The notes: generated by a model from the sequence alone, not told the origin. DNA of 11,691 bases from Alphaproteobacteria bacterium (GCA_003531345.1 DQGZ01000095.1:1-11691); one strand, 5' to 3'. Numbered from the stretch's first letter, positions 1-7,149 are shown. Numbers and translations are program-made.

Positions 1-15
1 GTGCTCTTCCGATCT
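1..15. other. Illumina adapter remnant at contig end
   Basis: The first 15 bases, GTGCTCTTCCGATCT, are identical to the 3' end of the Illumina TruSeq/multiplexing read-2 adapter, up to the T where the insert is ligated. Genomic sequence begins at base 16, and the RNase J reading frame is intact from there rightward. The match is seen directly; the adapter sequence is from general knowledge. It is almost certainly untrimmed library sequence, so any reading frame crossing this point is an artefact. Confidence 0.93.
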
Positions 16-256
16 AATGGTCTTCATGGGCGTGGGTTAACACTATTCCTAAAAAATTTGGTAGGTTTTTATAAACAAATTCCAGATCAGGTGCTACCAT
101 GTCAGCGCCTGGAAGGTCTTCCCCTGCAAAGCCAGCGCCAAGGTCAATTATTATCCATTTCCCATTATAGTGGTACAGGTTAACATTCATCCCGATTTCA
201 TTAGAGCCGCCTAGAGGCAGGAAAATAAGAGAATTCTTCTCAACTTTTATAGCCAT
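16..256 (-). CDS. rnj: Ribonuclease J, N-terminal fragment (truncated at contig end)
   Basis: This is the first 80 residues of RNase J, a cytoplasmic metallo-beta-lactamase/beta-CASP nuclease with 5'-3' exonuclease and endonuclease activity in rRNA maturation and mRNA decay. The fragment has the typical opening PLGGSNEIGMN (residues 14-24), the strand-and-loop IDLGAGF (38-44), and ends exactly on the zinc motif H75-x-H77-x-D79-H80. The family is about 550 residues long, so most of the beta-lactamase domain and all of beta-CASP are missing. The apparent TAG stop (bases 16-14) uses two adapter bases and is not real; base 16 supplies a T as first base of the next codon. The start is the ATG at 256, with no clear Shine-Dalgarno sequence. 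It is transcribed divergently from ntrX. Confidence 0.9.
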
Positions 257-316
257 TTTGCATAGTCATTTGGTTCTAAGTGCTAGATTTAGTACATAGG
301 CGCCAGATTATTTGAA

Positions 317-415
317 GTTTGGAGTTAGTAAAGCAGGTGTGGGTGAGGGAAAATCAATGGGAAATTAGAAGCTATATCCTGTTTCCTAATAATTCCTGAC
401 TTGCTAACTTCAAAC
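317..415. repeat. Imperfect inverted repeat, 21-base arms
   Basis: Bases 317-337 and the reverse complement of 395-415 match at 17 of 21 positions, separated by 57 bases. The arms do not extend outward. The structure lies between the rnj start and ntrX, beside neither start codon. It could be a decayed repeat element or a folded RNA leader of rnj. Only the pairing itself is seen; the function is unknown. Confidence 0.55.
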
Positions 416-540
416 AATTCCAGCATGTTTCCGCAAGTATCAGGTTATATAATATTAGGCAAGCGGGAAATTTAAGTGTAGATAATGAAAAGACTTAATG
501 TAAAATTAGTTCTCTTTTTGGAATTATTGGCACCCCCCTC

Positions 541-578
541 TAGTTGCATATTTGCAACTAAAGTTTTACTGTTGCATA
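541..578. promoter_or_regulatory. Operator-like palindrome with extra half-site
   Basis: TAGTTGCA (541-548) and TGCAACTA (553-560) form a perfect 8-bp inverted repeat around a 4-base centre. The half-site GTTGCATA at 543-550 recurs exactly at 571-578, 28 bases on, nearly three helical turns. Repeated half-sites upstream of a start suggest a binding site for a dimeric regulator, possibly NtrX itself (ATG at 684) or a regulator of rnj. The pattern is seen; the role is inference. A factor-independent terminator is less likely because the stem is AT-rich and no U-run follows. Confidence 0.4.
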
Positions 579-672
579 AATGCTGTGGCTTTTTAAACAC
601 AATTTATGTTTATTTAGTTAAATTTTTGTGTCTTTAATAAGTTTCATTGGGGTGTTACAATTTTATAATAAA

Positions 673-678
673 AAGGGG
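673..678 (+). promoter_or_regulatory. Shine-Dalgarno sequence of ntrX
   Basis: AAGGGG lies 5 bases upstream of the ATG at 684. It is the only strong, properly spaced ribosome binding site seen for a gene start in this window, and it fixes the ntrX start. Confidence 0.75.
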
Positions 679-683
679 TTCTT

Positions 684-2120
684 ATGGTTCAAAACAAGGT
701 TTTAATAGTTGATGATGAAAAAGACATACTAGATATAGTATCTGACATCGTGGAGGACGCTAATTATAAACCTTTAAGGGCTAGGAACAGTCAAGAGGCA
801 TTTGAGCTTATAGCCGAGAAAATGCCAGAGGCGGTGATACTTGATATATGGCTGAAGGACAGTGAGCTTGATGGGCTTGGCATATTGGAGTTCATGAAAA
901 AGAAATATCAGGACATACCAGTTATAATGATTTCTGGTCATGGTAATATTGAAACGGCGTTGCGCTCCCTTAAACTTGGTGCTTTTGACTATATTGAGAA
1001 GCCTTTCAAGCAGGATAAACTTATAAATACCCTTAATAAGGCAATTGAATTTTCAAGGTTGAGCAAAGAAAACAGAGACTTGGTAATTAAAAGCCAGCAT
1101 ATTGATTTTTTGTACGGTGACTCAAATACAGTAAAAGCCCTAAAGTCGGAAATTGACAGGGTTTCAAAAACTGAAAGCAGGGTTTTTCTTAATGGCGAAA
1201 TAGGGGTTGGAAAAGACTCCATAGCTCGCATGATACATAATTTATCAAAGCGTAATAACGCAAGGTTCGTGAAGCTTGACCTCTACAGCTATGACCCGAA
1301 AGATATTGAAGAGGTTTTGTTTGGAACGGAAGACAGCGGTGATCTCAACTCTCCTGCTAGAAGAGTGGGGCTGGTGGAGCTTGCTAATGGTGGCAGTCTT
1401 TATTTAAGTGAAGTTTGTGATATACCAAAGGAAGCGCAAAGCAGGCTGGTAAAATTTCTTACTGATGGCAAATTTACTAGAGTTGGCGGTACAAAAACCA
1501 TTGAAAGCAATGTTCGTATAATTGCTTCAACAAATCGTGATGTTGACAAGAAAATAAGGGATGGTGAGTTCCGCAGTGACCTCTACCACCGCTTAAATGT
1601 TGTTAACCTAAAAATACCTTCATTAAAAGAGCGCAGGGAAGACATACCAATGTTAGTAGAATTCTTTAATGACCATTTTTCTAAAAAATATAATTTTCCT
1701 AAACGCCGTATAACTAATGAGGCGGTAATTGCCTTGCAGTCATATAACTGGCCTGGGAATATAAGGCAGTTGTTGAATGTAATTGAATGGTTGTTGATAA
1801 CTAACACTGGTGAGCAGGGTGAAAACATAAAAACCAGTATGCTGCCTGAAGAAATACTTTCTGGCTCAGTAACGAGTGAAATTTCGGTTGCAACTACGGG
1901 TTCTTCAGCAACCCCTCAGAATAAAGAGTTGATGAGCCTTAAACTGCGTGATGCACGTCAAGTGTTTGAGCGCCAGTACCTTATGGCGCAGATTAACAGG
2001 TTTGGTGGCAATATTTCTCGTACAGCTTCTTTTGTTGGCATGGAGCGCTCTGCTCTGCACCGCAAGCTAAAATCACTTGATCTGGTGAAAGAAAGTGAAG
2101 ATCTGAAAGAGGTTGCGTAA
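684..2120 (+). CDS. ntrX: NtrX-like NtrC-family response regulator
   Basis: This 478-residue protein has three parts. The receiver domain (about 4-122) has acidic pocket D10-D11-E12, phospho-acceptor D54, S84 and K106. The AAA+ domain (about 140-375) has Walker A GEIGVGKD at 171-178, an arginine-finger segment FRSDLYHRL at 296-304, and WPGNIRQL at 356-363. A Fis-type helix-turn-helix lies at about 440-463. The NtrC-family GAFTGA loop that contacts sigma-54 is replaced by FGTEDSG (213-219), as in alphaproteobacterial NtrX, so it probably does not act as a classical sigma-54 activator. Walker B reads LYLSEV, with S242 where aspartate is usual; E243 is kept. NtrX usually pairs with the membrane kinase NtrY and controls redox, nitrogen and envelope functions. 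No ntrY is present here. rfbB follows after 21 bases and may be co-transcribed. Confidence 0.9.
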   Translation: MVQNKVLIVDDEKDILDIVSDIVEDANYKPLRARNSQEAFELIAEKMPEAVILDIWLKDSELDGLGILEFMKKKYQDIPVIMISGHGNIETALRSLKLGAFDYIEKPFKQDKLINTLNKAIEFSRLSKENRDLVIKSQHIDFLYGDSNTVKALKSEIDRVSKTESRVFLNGEIGVGKDSIARMIHNLSKRNNARFVKLDLYSYDPKDIEEVLFGTEDSGDLNSPARRVGLVELANGGSLYLSEVCDIPKEAQSRLVKFLTDGKFTRVGGTKTIESNVRIIASTNRDVDKKIRDGEFRSDLYHRLNVVNLKIPSLKERREDIPMLVEFFNDHFSKKYNFPKRRITNEAVIALQSYNWPGNIRQLLNVIEWLLITNTGEQGENIKTSMLPEEILSGSVTSEISVATTGSSATPQNKELMSLKLRDARQVFERQYLMAQINRFGGNISRTASFVGMERSALHRKLKSLDLVKESEDLKEVA

Positions 2121-2141
2121 CAACACTGTCTTAAATATCCA

Positions 2142-3152
2142 ATGAAAAATATCCTAGTAACAGGTGGCGCAGGTTTTATCGGTAGTAATTTTATCAGGCG
2201 GATAATTGTGCAAGGTGGCTATAATATAACCAACCTTGACCTTCTGACCTATGCTGGAAACCTTGCCACAATAAAAGACCTTGAGGGTAAGCCGAACTAT
2301 AAATTTATTAAAGGTGATATTTGTGACAGGGTCTTACTAGAGCAAGTTTTTTCTGAAAGTAATATTGATATAGTGGTAAATTTCGCCGCAGAAAGCCATG
2401 TTGATAGAAGTATTATTGAGCCTGACATATTCCTCAAAACTAATATTGGTGGTACACAGGCATTACTTGATACCGCACGAAAATTCTGGGCGGTTGACAA
2501 AAAAGACCCCAAAAATACAAACTACAGGCAGGGGGTTAAATTTCTTCAGGTTTCCACTGATGAGGTCTATGGTTCGCTAGGTGAAACAGGTTATTTTACC
2601 GAAAATACCAATCTCCAGCCAAACAGCCCGTATTCAGCGTCTAAAGCTGGGGCAGATTTTATTGTAAGAGCATATTTTGAAACCTTTAAACTGCCAGTTA
2701 ATATTACTCGTTGCAGTAATAATTACGGTCCGTACCAACTTCCTGAAAAGCTTATACCACTTATCATATCAAGGGCGTTAAGCGATAAGAGGTTGCCAGT
2801 ATATGGTGATGGAAAACAGGTAAGGGACTGGCTTCACGTAGCTGATCATTGCAGCGCAATACAAACTGTTTTAGAGAATGGCAAAAATGGTGAGGTATAT
2901 AATATTGGCGGTAATAATGAGAAGCAGAATATTGAAATAGTAACTATAATACTTAAAGCATTGAATAAACCTGAAAGCCTTATTGAGTACGTAACTGACA
3001 GGTTAGGGCATGACAGGCGTTACGCAATAGATAATACAAAAATAACCACACAGCTTGGCTGGAAACCACAATACACCTTTGATAACGGGGTGGCTGAAAC
3101 TATTGCTTGGTACACCAATAACCAGAACTGGGTTGATGTAGTTGCCAGTTGA
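2142..3152 (+). CDS. rfbB: dTDP-glucose 4,6-dehydratase
   Basis: RfbB (RmlB) is a cytoplasmic short-chain dehydrogenase/reductase that converts dTDP-glucose to dTDP-4-keto-6-deoxyglucose (EC 4.2.1.46), the second step toward dTDP-rhamnose and related surface sugars. The 336-residue length is normal. NAD-binding GGAGFIGSN is at residues 8-16. The catalytic segment STDEVYG (138-144) carries T139, D140 and E141, and the active-site pair is Y164 and K168 in YSASK. RCSNNYGPYQLPEKLIP (190-206) and DRLGHDRRYA (287-296) are family signatures. The start is the ATG 21 bases after ntrX, without a visible Shine-Dalgarno. No rfbA, rfbC or rfbD is nearby, unlike usual O-antigen clusters, so the rest of the pathway must be elsewhere or the product feeds another sugar. 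Confidence 0.95.
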   Translation: MKNILVTGGAGFIGSNFIRRIIVQGGYNITNLDLLTYAGNLATIKDLEGKPNYKFIKGDICDRVLLEQVFSESNIDIVVNFAAESHVDRSIIEPDIFLKTNIGGTQALLDTARKFWAVDKKDPKNTNYRQGVKFLQVSTDEVYGSLGETGYFTENTNLQPNSPYSASKAGADFIVRAYFETFKLPVNITRCSNNYGPYQLPEKLIPLIISRALSDKRLPVYGDGKQVRDWLHVADHCSAIQTVLENGKNGEVYNIGGNNEKQNIEIVTIILKALNKPESLIEYVTDRLGHDRRYAIDNTKITTQLGWKPQYTFDNGVAETIAWYTNNQNWVDVVAS

Positions 3153-3185
3153 GTTATTACAAACCTCTATACTTTCTGCTGAAAA

Positions 3186-3220
3186 TCAACTATCAACTAT
3201 TAACTAATAACTAAGAATTA
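3186..3220 (+). repeat. Tandem heptamer repeat in the ilvN leader
   Basis: Five consecutive heptamers, TCAACTA, TCAACTA, TTAACTA, ATAACTA and AGAATTA, end 7 bases before the ilvN ATG at 3228. The first four share an AACTA core in perfect 7-base register. The tract is almost free of G, leaves no Shine-Dalgarno, and resembles tracts beside sucA and queF. Confidence 0.75.
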
Positions 3221-3227
3221 ACTTGAT

Positions 3228-3776
3228 ATGAATCAGAAATTATCAGTTTACGAAATTATTGAGCAGAAAGATGAGCCGATAAGCCACACACTTTCCGTTA
3301 TATTAGATGATGAGCCAGGCGCTCTTTCACGGGTTGTGAGTGTTTTTACCAGCCGTGGCTACAATATTGACAGTTTAACAGTAAGTCAGGTTGATGAAGA
3401 AAAGGCGGTTTCTCGCGTTACTATAGTTACCAAGGGCGGTTATGCTGTAATTCAGCAGATAATGAACCTGCTTGACAGGTTAATTCCCGTATATGAAGTG
3501 AGAGATCTTACCTATGAAGGCCCGCATATAGAGCGTGCGCTGGCATTGGTAAAAGTTATCTGCACGGGGGAGCAGCGTGCCGCAGCGCAAGCGCTGGCAG
3601 ACAGGTTTGGCGCAAAAACCATAGACTCCACACCAGAGTCATTTATTTTTGAAATGGCAGACATACCATCAAAAATTGAAAAATTTATCGGCCTGATGAA
3701 ACCGCTTGGTGTTTCTGAGGTTTGTAAAACTGGCGTTACCGCAATTGCCCGTGGTGCTGAGTTTATTAGCTATTAG
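3228..3776 (+). CDS. ilvN: Acetolactate synthase small (regulatory) subunit
   Basis: This 182-residue protein is the regulatory subunit of acetohydroxyacid synthase (EC 2.2.1.6). It activates the catalytic subunit and mediates feedback inhibition by valine in branched-chain amino acid synthesis. An N-terminal ACT domain (about 20-95) has the effector loop EPGALSRVVSVF (29-40) and RGYNIDSLTV (43-52). A C-terminal domain (about 105-180) has GVTAIARG (169-176). G31 and N46 of the valine site are kept, while the position before E-P-G is D28 where many homologues have N. Length is normal. The ATG at 3228 lacks a Shine-Dalgarno and follows a G-poor heptamer repeat. The catalytic-subunit gene (ilvB/ilvI), normally directly upstream, is not here; rfbB is. 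A weak TATACT at 3168-3173 could be a -10, but I see no good -35. Confidence 0.93.
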   Translation: MNQKLSVYEIIEQKDEPISHTLSVILDDEPGALSRVVSVFTSRGYNIDSLTVSQVDEEKAVSRVTIVTKGGYAVIQQIMNLLDRLIPVYEVRDLTYEGPHIERALALVKVICTGEQRAAAQALADRFGAKTIDSTPESFIFEMADIPSKIEKFIGLMKPLGVSEVCKTGVTAIARGAEFISY

Positions 3777-3779
3777 GAA

Positions 3780-4103
3780 ATGCATGATAAATTTCTAAAT
3801 ACGATATTATTTTTAATTAGTGTCGATTCAGCCCAAGAGGTAATACTTAGAACACTTGCTGGCAATATTAACGAAGAAGAGAGATTAAATTTTAGAAATG
3901 CTATCAGTACGGCATATGATTGTTTAGAGCCTCCAATAGATGATAAATCTGAATATACTATTAAACATGGTAGAGATGGTACCTTTAATATGTCTATAAG
4001 AGAAATTGCAGAATTTGTATCAAATTTTTCTTGTGCTGATGTAGAGATAAAACATGTAGATGTTTCCAGTGCAATAAAGGCATATAGAGAACTTAGTTTA
4101 TAA
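3780..4103 (+). CDS. Hypothetical protein, 107 aa
   Basis: I do not recognise this protein. It starts with an ATG 3 bases after the ilvN stop. The sequence AGGAA overlaps the ilvN stop and abuts the ATG, closer than an ordinary Shine-Dalgarno, so translational coupling to ilvN is possible. The protein is acidic and apparently soluble, with one short hydrophobic stretch near the N terminus (FLNTILFLISV, 5-15) that is too short and too quickly followed by charged residues to be a clear signal peptide. No catalytic motif is evident. All six arginines are encoded by AGA and the gene is visibly more AT-rich than ilvN or sucA, suggesting recent acquisition or weak selection. It could be a small regulatory or immunity-like protein. 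That it is a real gene is moderately likely. Confidence 0.6.
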   Translation: MHDKFLNTILFLISVDSAQEVILRTLAGNINEEERLNFRNAISTAYDCLEPPIDDKSEYTIKHGRDGTFNMSIREIAEFVSNFSCADVEIKHVDVSSAIKAYRELSL

Positions 4104-4139
4104 CTTTCTTCCAGTAATATAAGGTAAATTTAAAAACAT

Positions 4140-4169
4140 TTGAAACTTGCGTAAAAATATGCCTATAAG
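4140..4169 (+). promoter_or_regulatory. Predicted sigma-70 promoter of sucA
   Basis: TTGAAA (4140-4145) and TATAAG (4164-4169) each match the -35 and -10 consensus at 5 of 6 positions, with an 18-base spacer. Transcription would begin near 4176, about 64 bases before the sucA ATG and at the base of the stem-loop described next. This is prediction from sequence only. Confidence 0.45.
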
Positions 4170-4175
4170 TATCTG

Positions 4176-4215
4176 GTTTTTATGTTGTTAAGTTATTTCC
4201 TAACAACATAAAAAC
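4176..4215 (+). promoter_or_regulatory. Perfect 15-bp stem-loop in the sucA leader
   Basis: GTTTTTATGTTGTTA (4176-4190) and TAACAACATAAAAAC (4201-4215) are exact reverse complements around a 10-base loop. The hairpin ends 24 bases before the sucA ATG. No U-run follows and the stem is AT-rich, so an ordinary terminator is unlikely. If the predicted promoter is right, the hairpin forms the very 5' end of the mRNA, where such stems are known to protect transcripts from decay. An operator is the alternative. Confidence 0.75.
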
Positions 4216-4239
4216 TTAATAACCTAACAACCTGAATCT

Positions 4240-7131
4240 ATGTCATCTGAATCAGTCCTGAAGCAAAACACCTTTGAGTATGGCGGAAATACTGCCTATA
4301 TAGCAGATCTCTATGAGAAATACTTGCAAAATCCTGATTCAGTTGATGGTGACTGGAAAGTTTATTTTGCAGGCTTAAGCGATAATCTGGCGCAGGTTTC
4401 AGTTGATTTTAAATATAAGAATGGTAGCGCAAAAGCCCGCTCACAGGTTGTGGGCTATTTTCCAAAACCATATGTGGTTGACAGGCGTAACCCTAAAAAC
4501 AAAGGCAGAAGGGCGGCAGATAAACTTCCGCAAGGTGGTAATGTATCATCAGAAGTGGTAGATTCTATCAACGCTCAGCTTCTTATACGTGCTTACCGTG
4601 TGCGTGGCCACTTGATAGCAGATCTTGACCCATTACATATCGCAGGCAATAAAACTCACCCTCAGTTGGATATTTCCCGTTATGGTTTCACTGAGAATGA
4701 TATGGATAAACTGATAGGTGTTGGTGGCTGGTTAGGGCATGAAAAGCTTACACTGCGTGAGATATTGAATATTTTAAGGGCAACATACTCCTCAAAATGT
4801 ACAGTTGAAATAGCCCACATACAGGATTCCACCAAGAAAGAATGGCTGGAAAAGCGCCTTGAAACCTCTCTTGGTAGGCCAACATTAACGGCGGAGCAGA
4901 AGAAGAGAATACTTAACATATTGGTTGAAACTGTTGGCTTTGAAGAGTTTCTGCATAAAAAATTCCCAGGAACAAAACGTTTTTCTGCGGAAGGTGGTGA
5001 TAATTTAATGGTGGCGCTTGATTTTGGCGTTGCACGTGCTGCATCTTTAGGCGTTAAAGAGGTGGTGGTTGGCATGCCACACCGTGGCCGTTTGAACGTG
5101 CTTACTGGCTTCATGGGTAAGCCATATGTTGCAATGTTGAATGAATTTCAGGGCGGCATGTCAATGCCTGCAAATATCAATAGCTCAGGTGACGTGAAGT
5201 ATCACTTAGGTTTTTCTAGCGACAAGAAATTTGAAAATAACTCAGTACATTTATCACTAACTCCTAACCCTTCACACCTTGAAGCGGTTAACCCAGTAGT
5301 AGCAGGGCGTGTTCGTGCAAAGCAAGACCAATTTCAGGATAAAGAACGTACTCAGGTAATGGGTATTTTATTACATGGTGATGCTGCATTTTGCGGGCAG
5401 GGTATAGTTGCTGAAAGCTTGGCTATGAGCGACCTAGATGCTTACACAACAGGTGGTATATTTCACGTGGTAGTTAACAATCAGGTAGGCTTTACCACAA
5501 ACCCGATAAATGGTCATAAATCTCCATATCCTACGGATTTTGCAATGATGATGCAGCTTCCGATATTTCACGTGAATGGTGATGACCCAGAGGCGGTAGT
5601 TCATGCAGCGCAAATAGCTGCGGAATACCGTGCAAAATTCAAGCAGGATGTGGTGCTTGATATGTGGTGCTATCGTAAGCATGGTCACAATGAAGGTGAT
5701 GAGCCACGCTGGACTCAGCCTAAAATGTACAAGGTGATAGATGCAAAACAAACCCCGCGTGAAATATATGGCGAGCAGCTTATCCGTGAAGGTGTTATAA
5801 TTGAAGCTGATTTTGAGAAATTGAAAGAAGATTTCTATAATAGGCTGGATACAGCTCTTAACGCATCAAAGGAATATAAACCTGAAAAGGCAGACATGCT
5901 TGAAGGTAAATGGACTGGTCTTGTTCAGAACTTTGGTGATGATAATAAATTAGAAACAGGTGTTGATGAAAAAACCCTGAAAGAAATAGCGATGAAACTA
6001 TCAGAAACTCCTTCTGATATGGTTCTGCACAAAGGTATAACAAAAGTTCTTGAGAATAGAAGAATAATGGCTGAAACTGGTCAAAACCTTGACTGGGCAA
6101 TGGGTGAAGCACTTGCATTTGGCTCATTATTGCTTGATGGCAAGCCAGTGCGTTTAACGGGGCAAGACGCAATTCGTGGCACATTCTCTCATCGTCATTC
6201 TGGCTTTTTTGACCAGAACACCGAAGAATGCCGTTTCCTGCTTAACCAGATTCGCCCAGGAAAACAGGCAATGTATGAGGTTCACAATTCCAACCTTTCT
6301 GAATTTGGTGTGCTGGGTTTTGAATATGGCTATTCACTAACGGAGCCAAATGCCCTAACCATATGGGAAGCGCAGTTCGGTGATTTCGTGAATGGTGCGC
6401 AGATAATGATTGATCAGTTTATTTGCTCCGCTGAAATAAAATGGCTGCGTATGAGTGGCTTAGTAATGCTTCTCCCTCACGGTTATGAGGGGCAGGGGCC
6501 AGAACACTCTTCAGCACGTCTAGAGCGCTTTTTACAATTATGTGCAGAAGATAATATGATAGTTTGCAACTTAACAACTCCAGCGAATTATTTCCATGCA
6601 CTACGCCGTCAGTTGAAGCGTGCTTATCGTAAACCGCTTATCATAATGTCGCCTAAATCATTATTGCGCCATAAGCTTGCGGTTTCAAACTTCACGGACT
6701 TCAATGATAAATCAACTTTCAAGCGTGTATTGCCTGAAACTGATAAACTGGTTGCAAATGACAAGGTGCGTAAGGTGTTAGTTGTTTCTGGTAAGTTATA
6801 TTATGAACTGCTTGAAGAGCGCAGGAATAAAAAGATAGATGATATTGCAATAATAAGGCTGGAGCAGATATATCCATTCCCTGAAAAATCACTTGCGGAG
6901 GAGTTTGAGAAATACAAGAACGCAGAAGTGGTATGGGTTCAGGAAGAGCCAGCAAACGCAGGAGCATGGACATTCGTAGACAGAAAAATAGAAAAAACTT
7001 TAAGCGAAATCAAAGTTAACTCTAAACGCCCTGTTTACATTGGTCGCCCTGAAGCCGCAGCTACAGCATGTGGTTTCATGAAACTGCACAAAATCCAGCA
7101 GGATAAAATTATAGCTGAGGCGCTGGGTTAA
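4240..7131 (+). CDS. sucA: 2-oxoglutarate dehydrogenase E1 component
   Basis: SucA is the thiamine-diphosphate E1 subunit of the 2-oxoglutarate dehydrogenase complex (EC 1.2.4.2) of the TCA cycle. It decarboxylates 2-oxoglutarate and passes the succinyl group to the lipoyl arm of SucB. The 963-residue length is normal. The N-terminal E2-binding region is recognisable (YLQNPDSVDGDWKVYF, 28-43). ThDP/Mg motifs are GMPHRGRLN (278-286), HGDAAFCGQG (379-388) and NNQVGFTT (413-420); YRKHGHNEGDEP (478-489) follows. The transketolase-like pyrimidine domain includes GTFSHRHS (647-654), and the C terminus ends with GRPEAAATACG (935-945). The ATG at 4240 has no Shine-Dalgarno; its leader carries a stem-loop and a direct repeat CCTAACAAC (4199-4207, 4223-4231). 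sucB does not follow: queF converges 18 bases after the stop. Confidence 0.97.
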   Translation: MSSESVLKQNTFEYGGNTAYIADLYEKYLQNPDSVDGDWKVYFAGLSDNLAQVSVDFKYKNGSAKARSQVVGYFPKPYVVDRRNPKNKGRRAADKLPQGGNVSSEVVDSINAQLLIRAYRVRGHLIADLDPLHIAGNKTHPQLDISRYGFTENDMDKLIGVGGWLGHEKLTLREILNILRATYSSKCTVEIAHIQDSTKKEWLEKRLETSLGRPTLTAEQKKRILNILVETVGFEEFLHKKFPGTKRFSAEGGDNLMVALDFGVARAASLGVKEVVVGMPHRGRLNVLTGFMGKPYVAMLNEFQGGMSMPANINSSGDVKYHLGFSSDKKFENNSVHLSLTPNPSHLEAVNPVVAGRVRAKQDQFQDKERTQVMGILLHGDAAFCGQGIVAESLAMSDLDAYTTGGIFHVVVNNQVGFTTNPINGHKSPYPTDFAMMMQLPIFHVNGDDPEAVVHAAQIAAEYRAKFKQDVVLDMWCYRKHGHNEGDEPRWTQPKMYKVIDAKQTPREIYGEQLIREGVIIEADFEKLKEDFYNRLDTALNASKEYKPEKADMLEGKWTGLVQNFGDDNKLETGVDEKTLKEIAMKLSETPSDMVLHKGITKVLENRRIMAETGQNLDWAMGEALAFGSLLLDGKPVRLTGQDAIRGTFSHRHSGFFDQNTEECRFLLNQIRPGKQAMYEVHNSNLSEFGVLGFEYGYSLTEPNALTIWEAQFGDFVNGAQIMIDQFICSAEIKWLRMSGLVMLLPHGYEGQGPEHSSARLERFLQLCAEDNMIVCNLTTPANYFHALRRQLKRAYRKPLIIMSPKSLLRHKLAVSNFTDFNDKSTFKRVLPETDKLVANDKVRKVLVVSGKLYYELLEERRNKKIDDIAIIRLEQIYPFPEKSLAEEFEKYKNAEVVWVQEEPANAGAWTFVDRKIEKTLSEIKVNSKRPVYIGRPEAAATACGFMKLHKIQQDKIIAEALG

Positions 7132-7149
7132 TGTAGTTGTTAGAAAATC

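Larger units (their letters stand above)
257..683. other. Divergent intergenic region between rnj and ntrX
   Basis: These 427 bases contain no reading frame I can support. They should hold the promoters of both divergent genes. Visible items are an imperfect inverted repeat (317-337 with 395-415), a perfect 8-bp palindromic hairpin (541-560) with its half-site repeated at 571-578, and very AT-rich sequence from about 590 to 674. TATAAT hexamers occur at 448-453 and 664-669, but neither has a convincing -35 partner at normal spacing. Confidence 0.6.

Noticed and set aside
1..183. Plus-strand 60-codon open frame at the left edge
   Set aside because: It begins inside the adapter and lies antisense to RNase J.
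664..669. Perfect TATAAT upstream of ntrX as a -10 box
   Set aside because: The start of transcription would fall on the Shine-Dalgarno, and no -35 element is seen at normal spacing.
257..683. CtrA-type TTAA-N7-TTAA binding sites expected in alphaproteobacteria
   Set aside because: TTAA words occur but not at the required 7-base spacing.
4680..5114. 144-codon minus-strand frame inside sucA
   Set aside because: It is antisense to a well-conserved part of SucA, and its translation resembles no protein I recognise. The same holds for the minus-strand frames at 5434-5751, 5858-6184 and 6719-6973.
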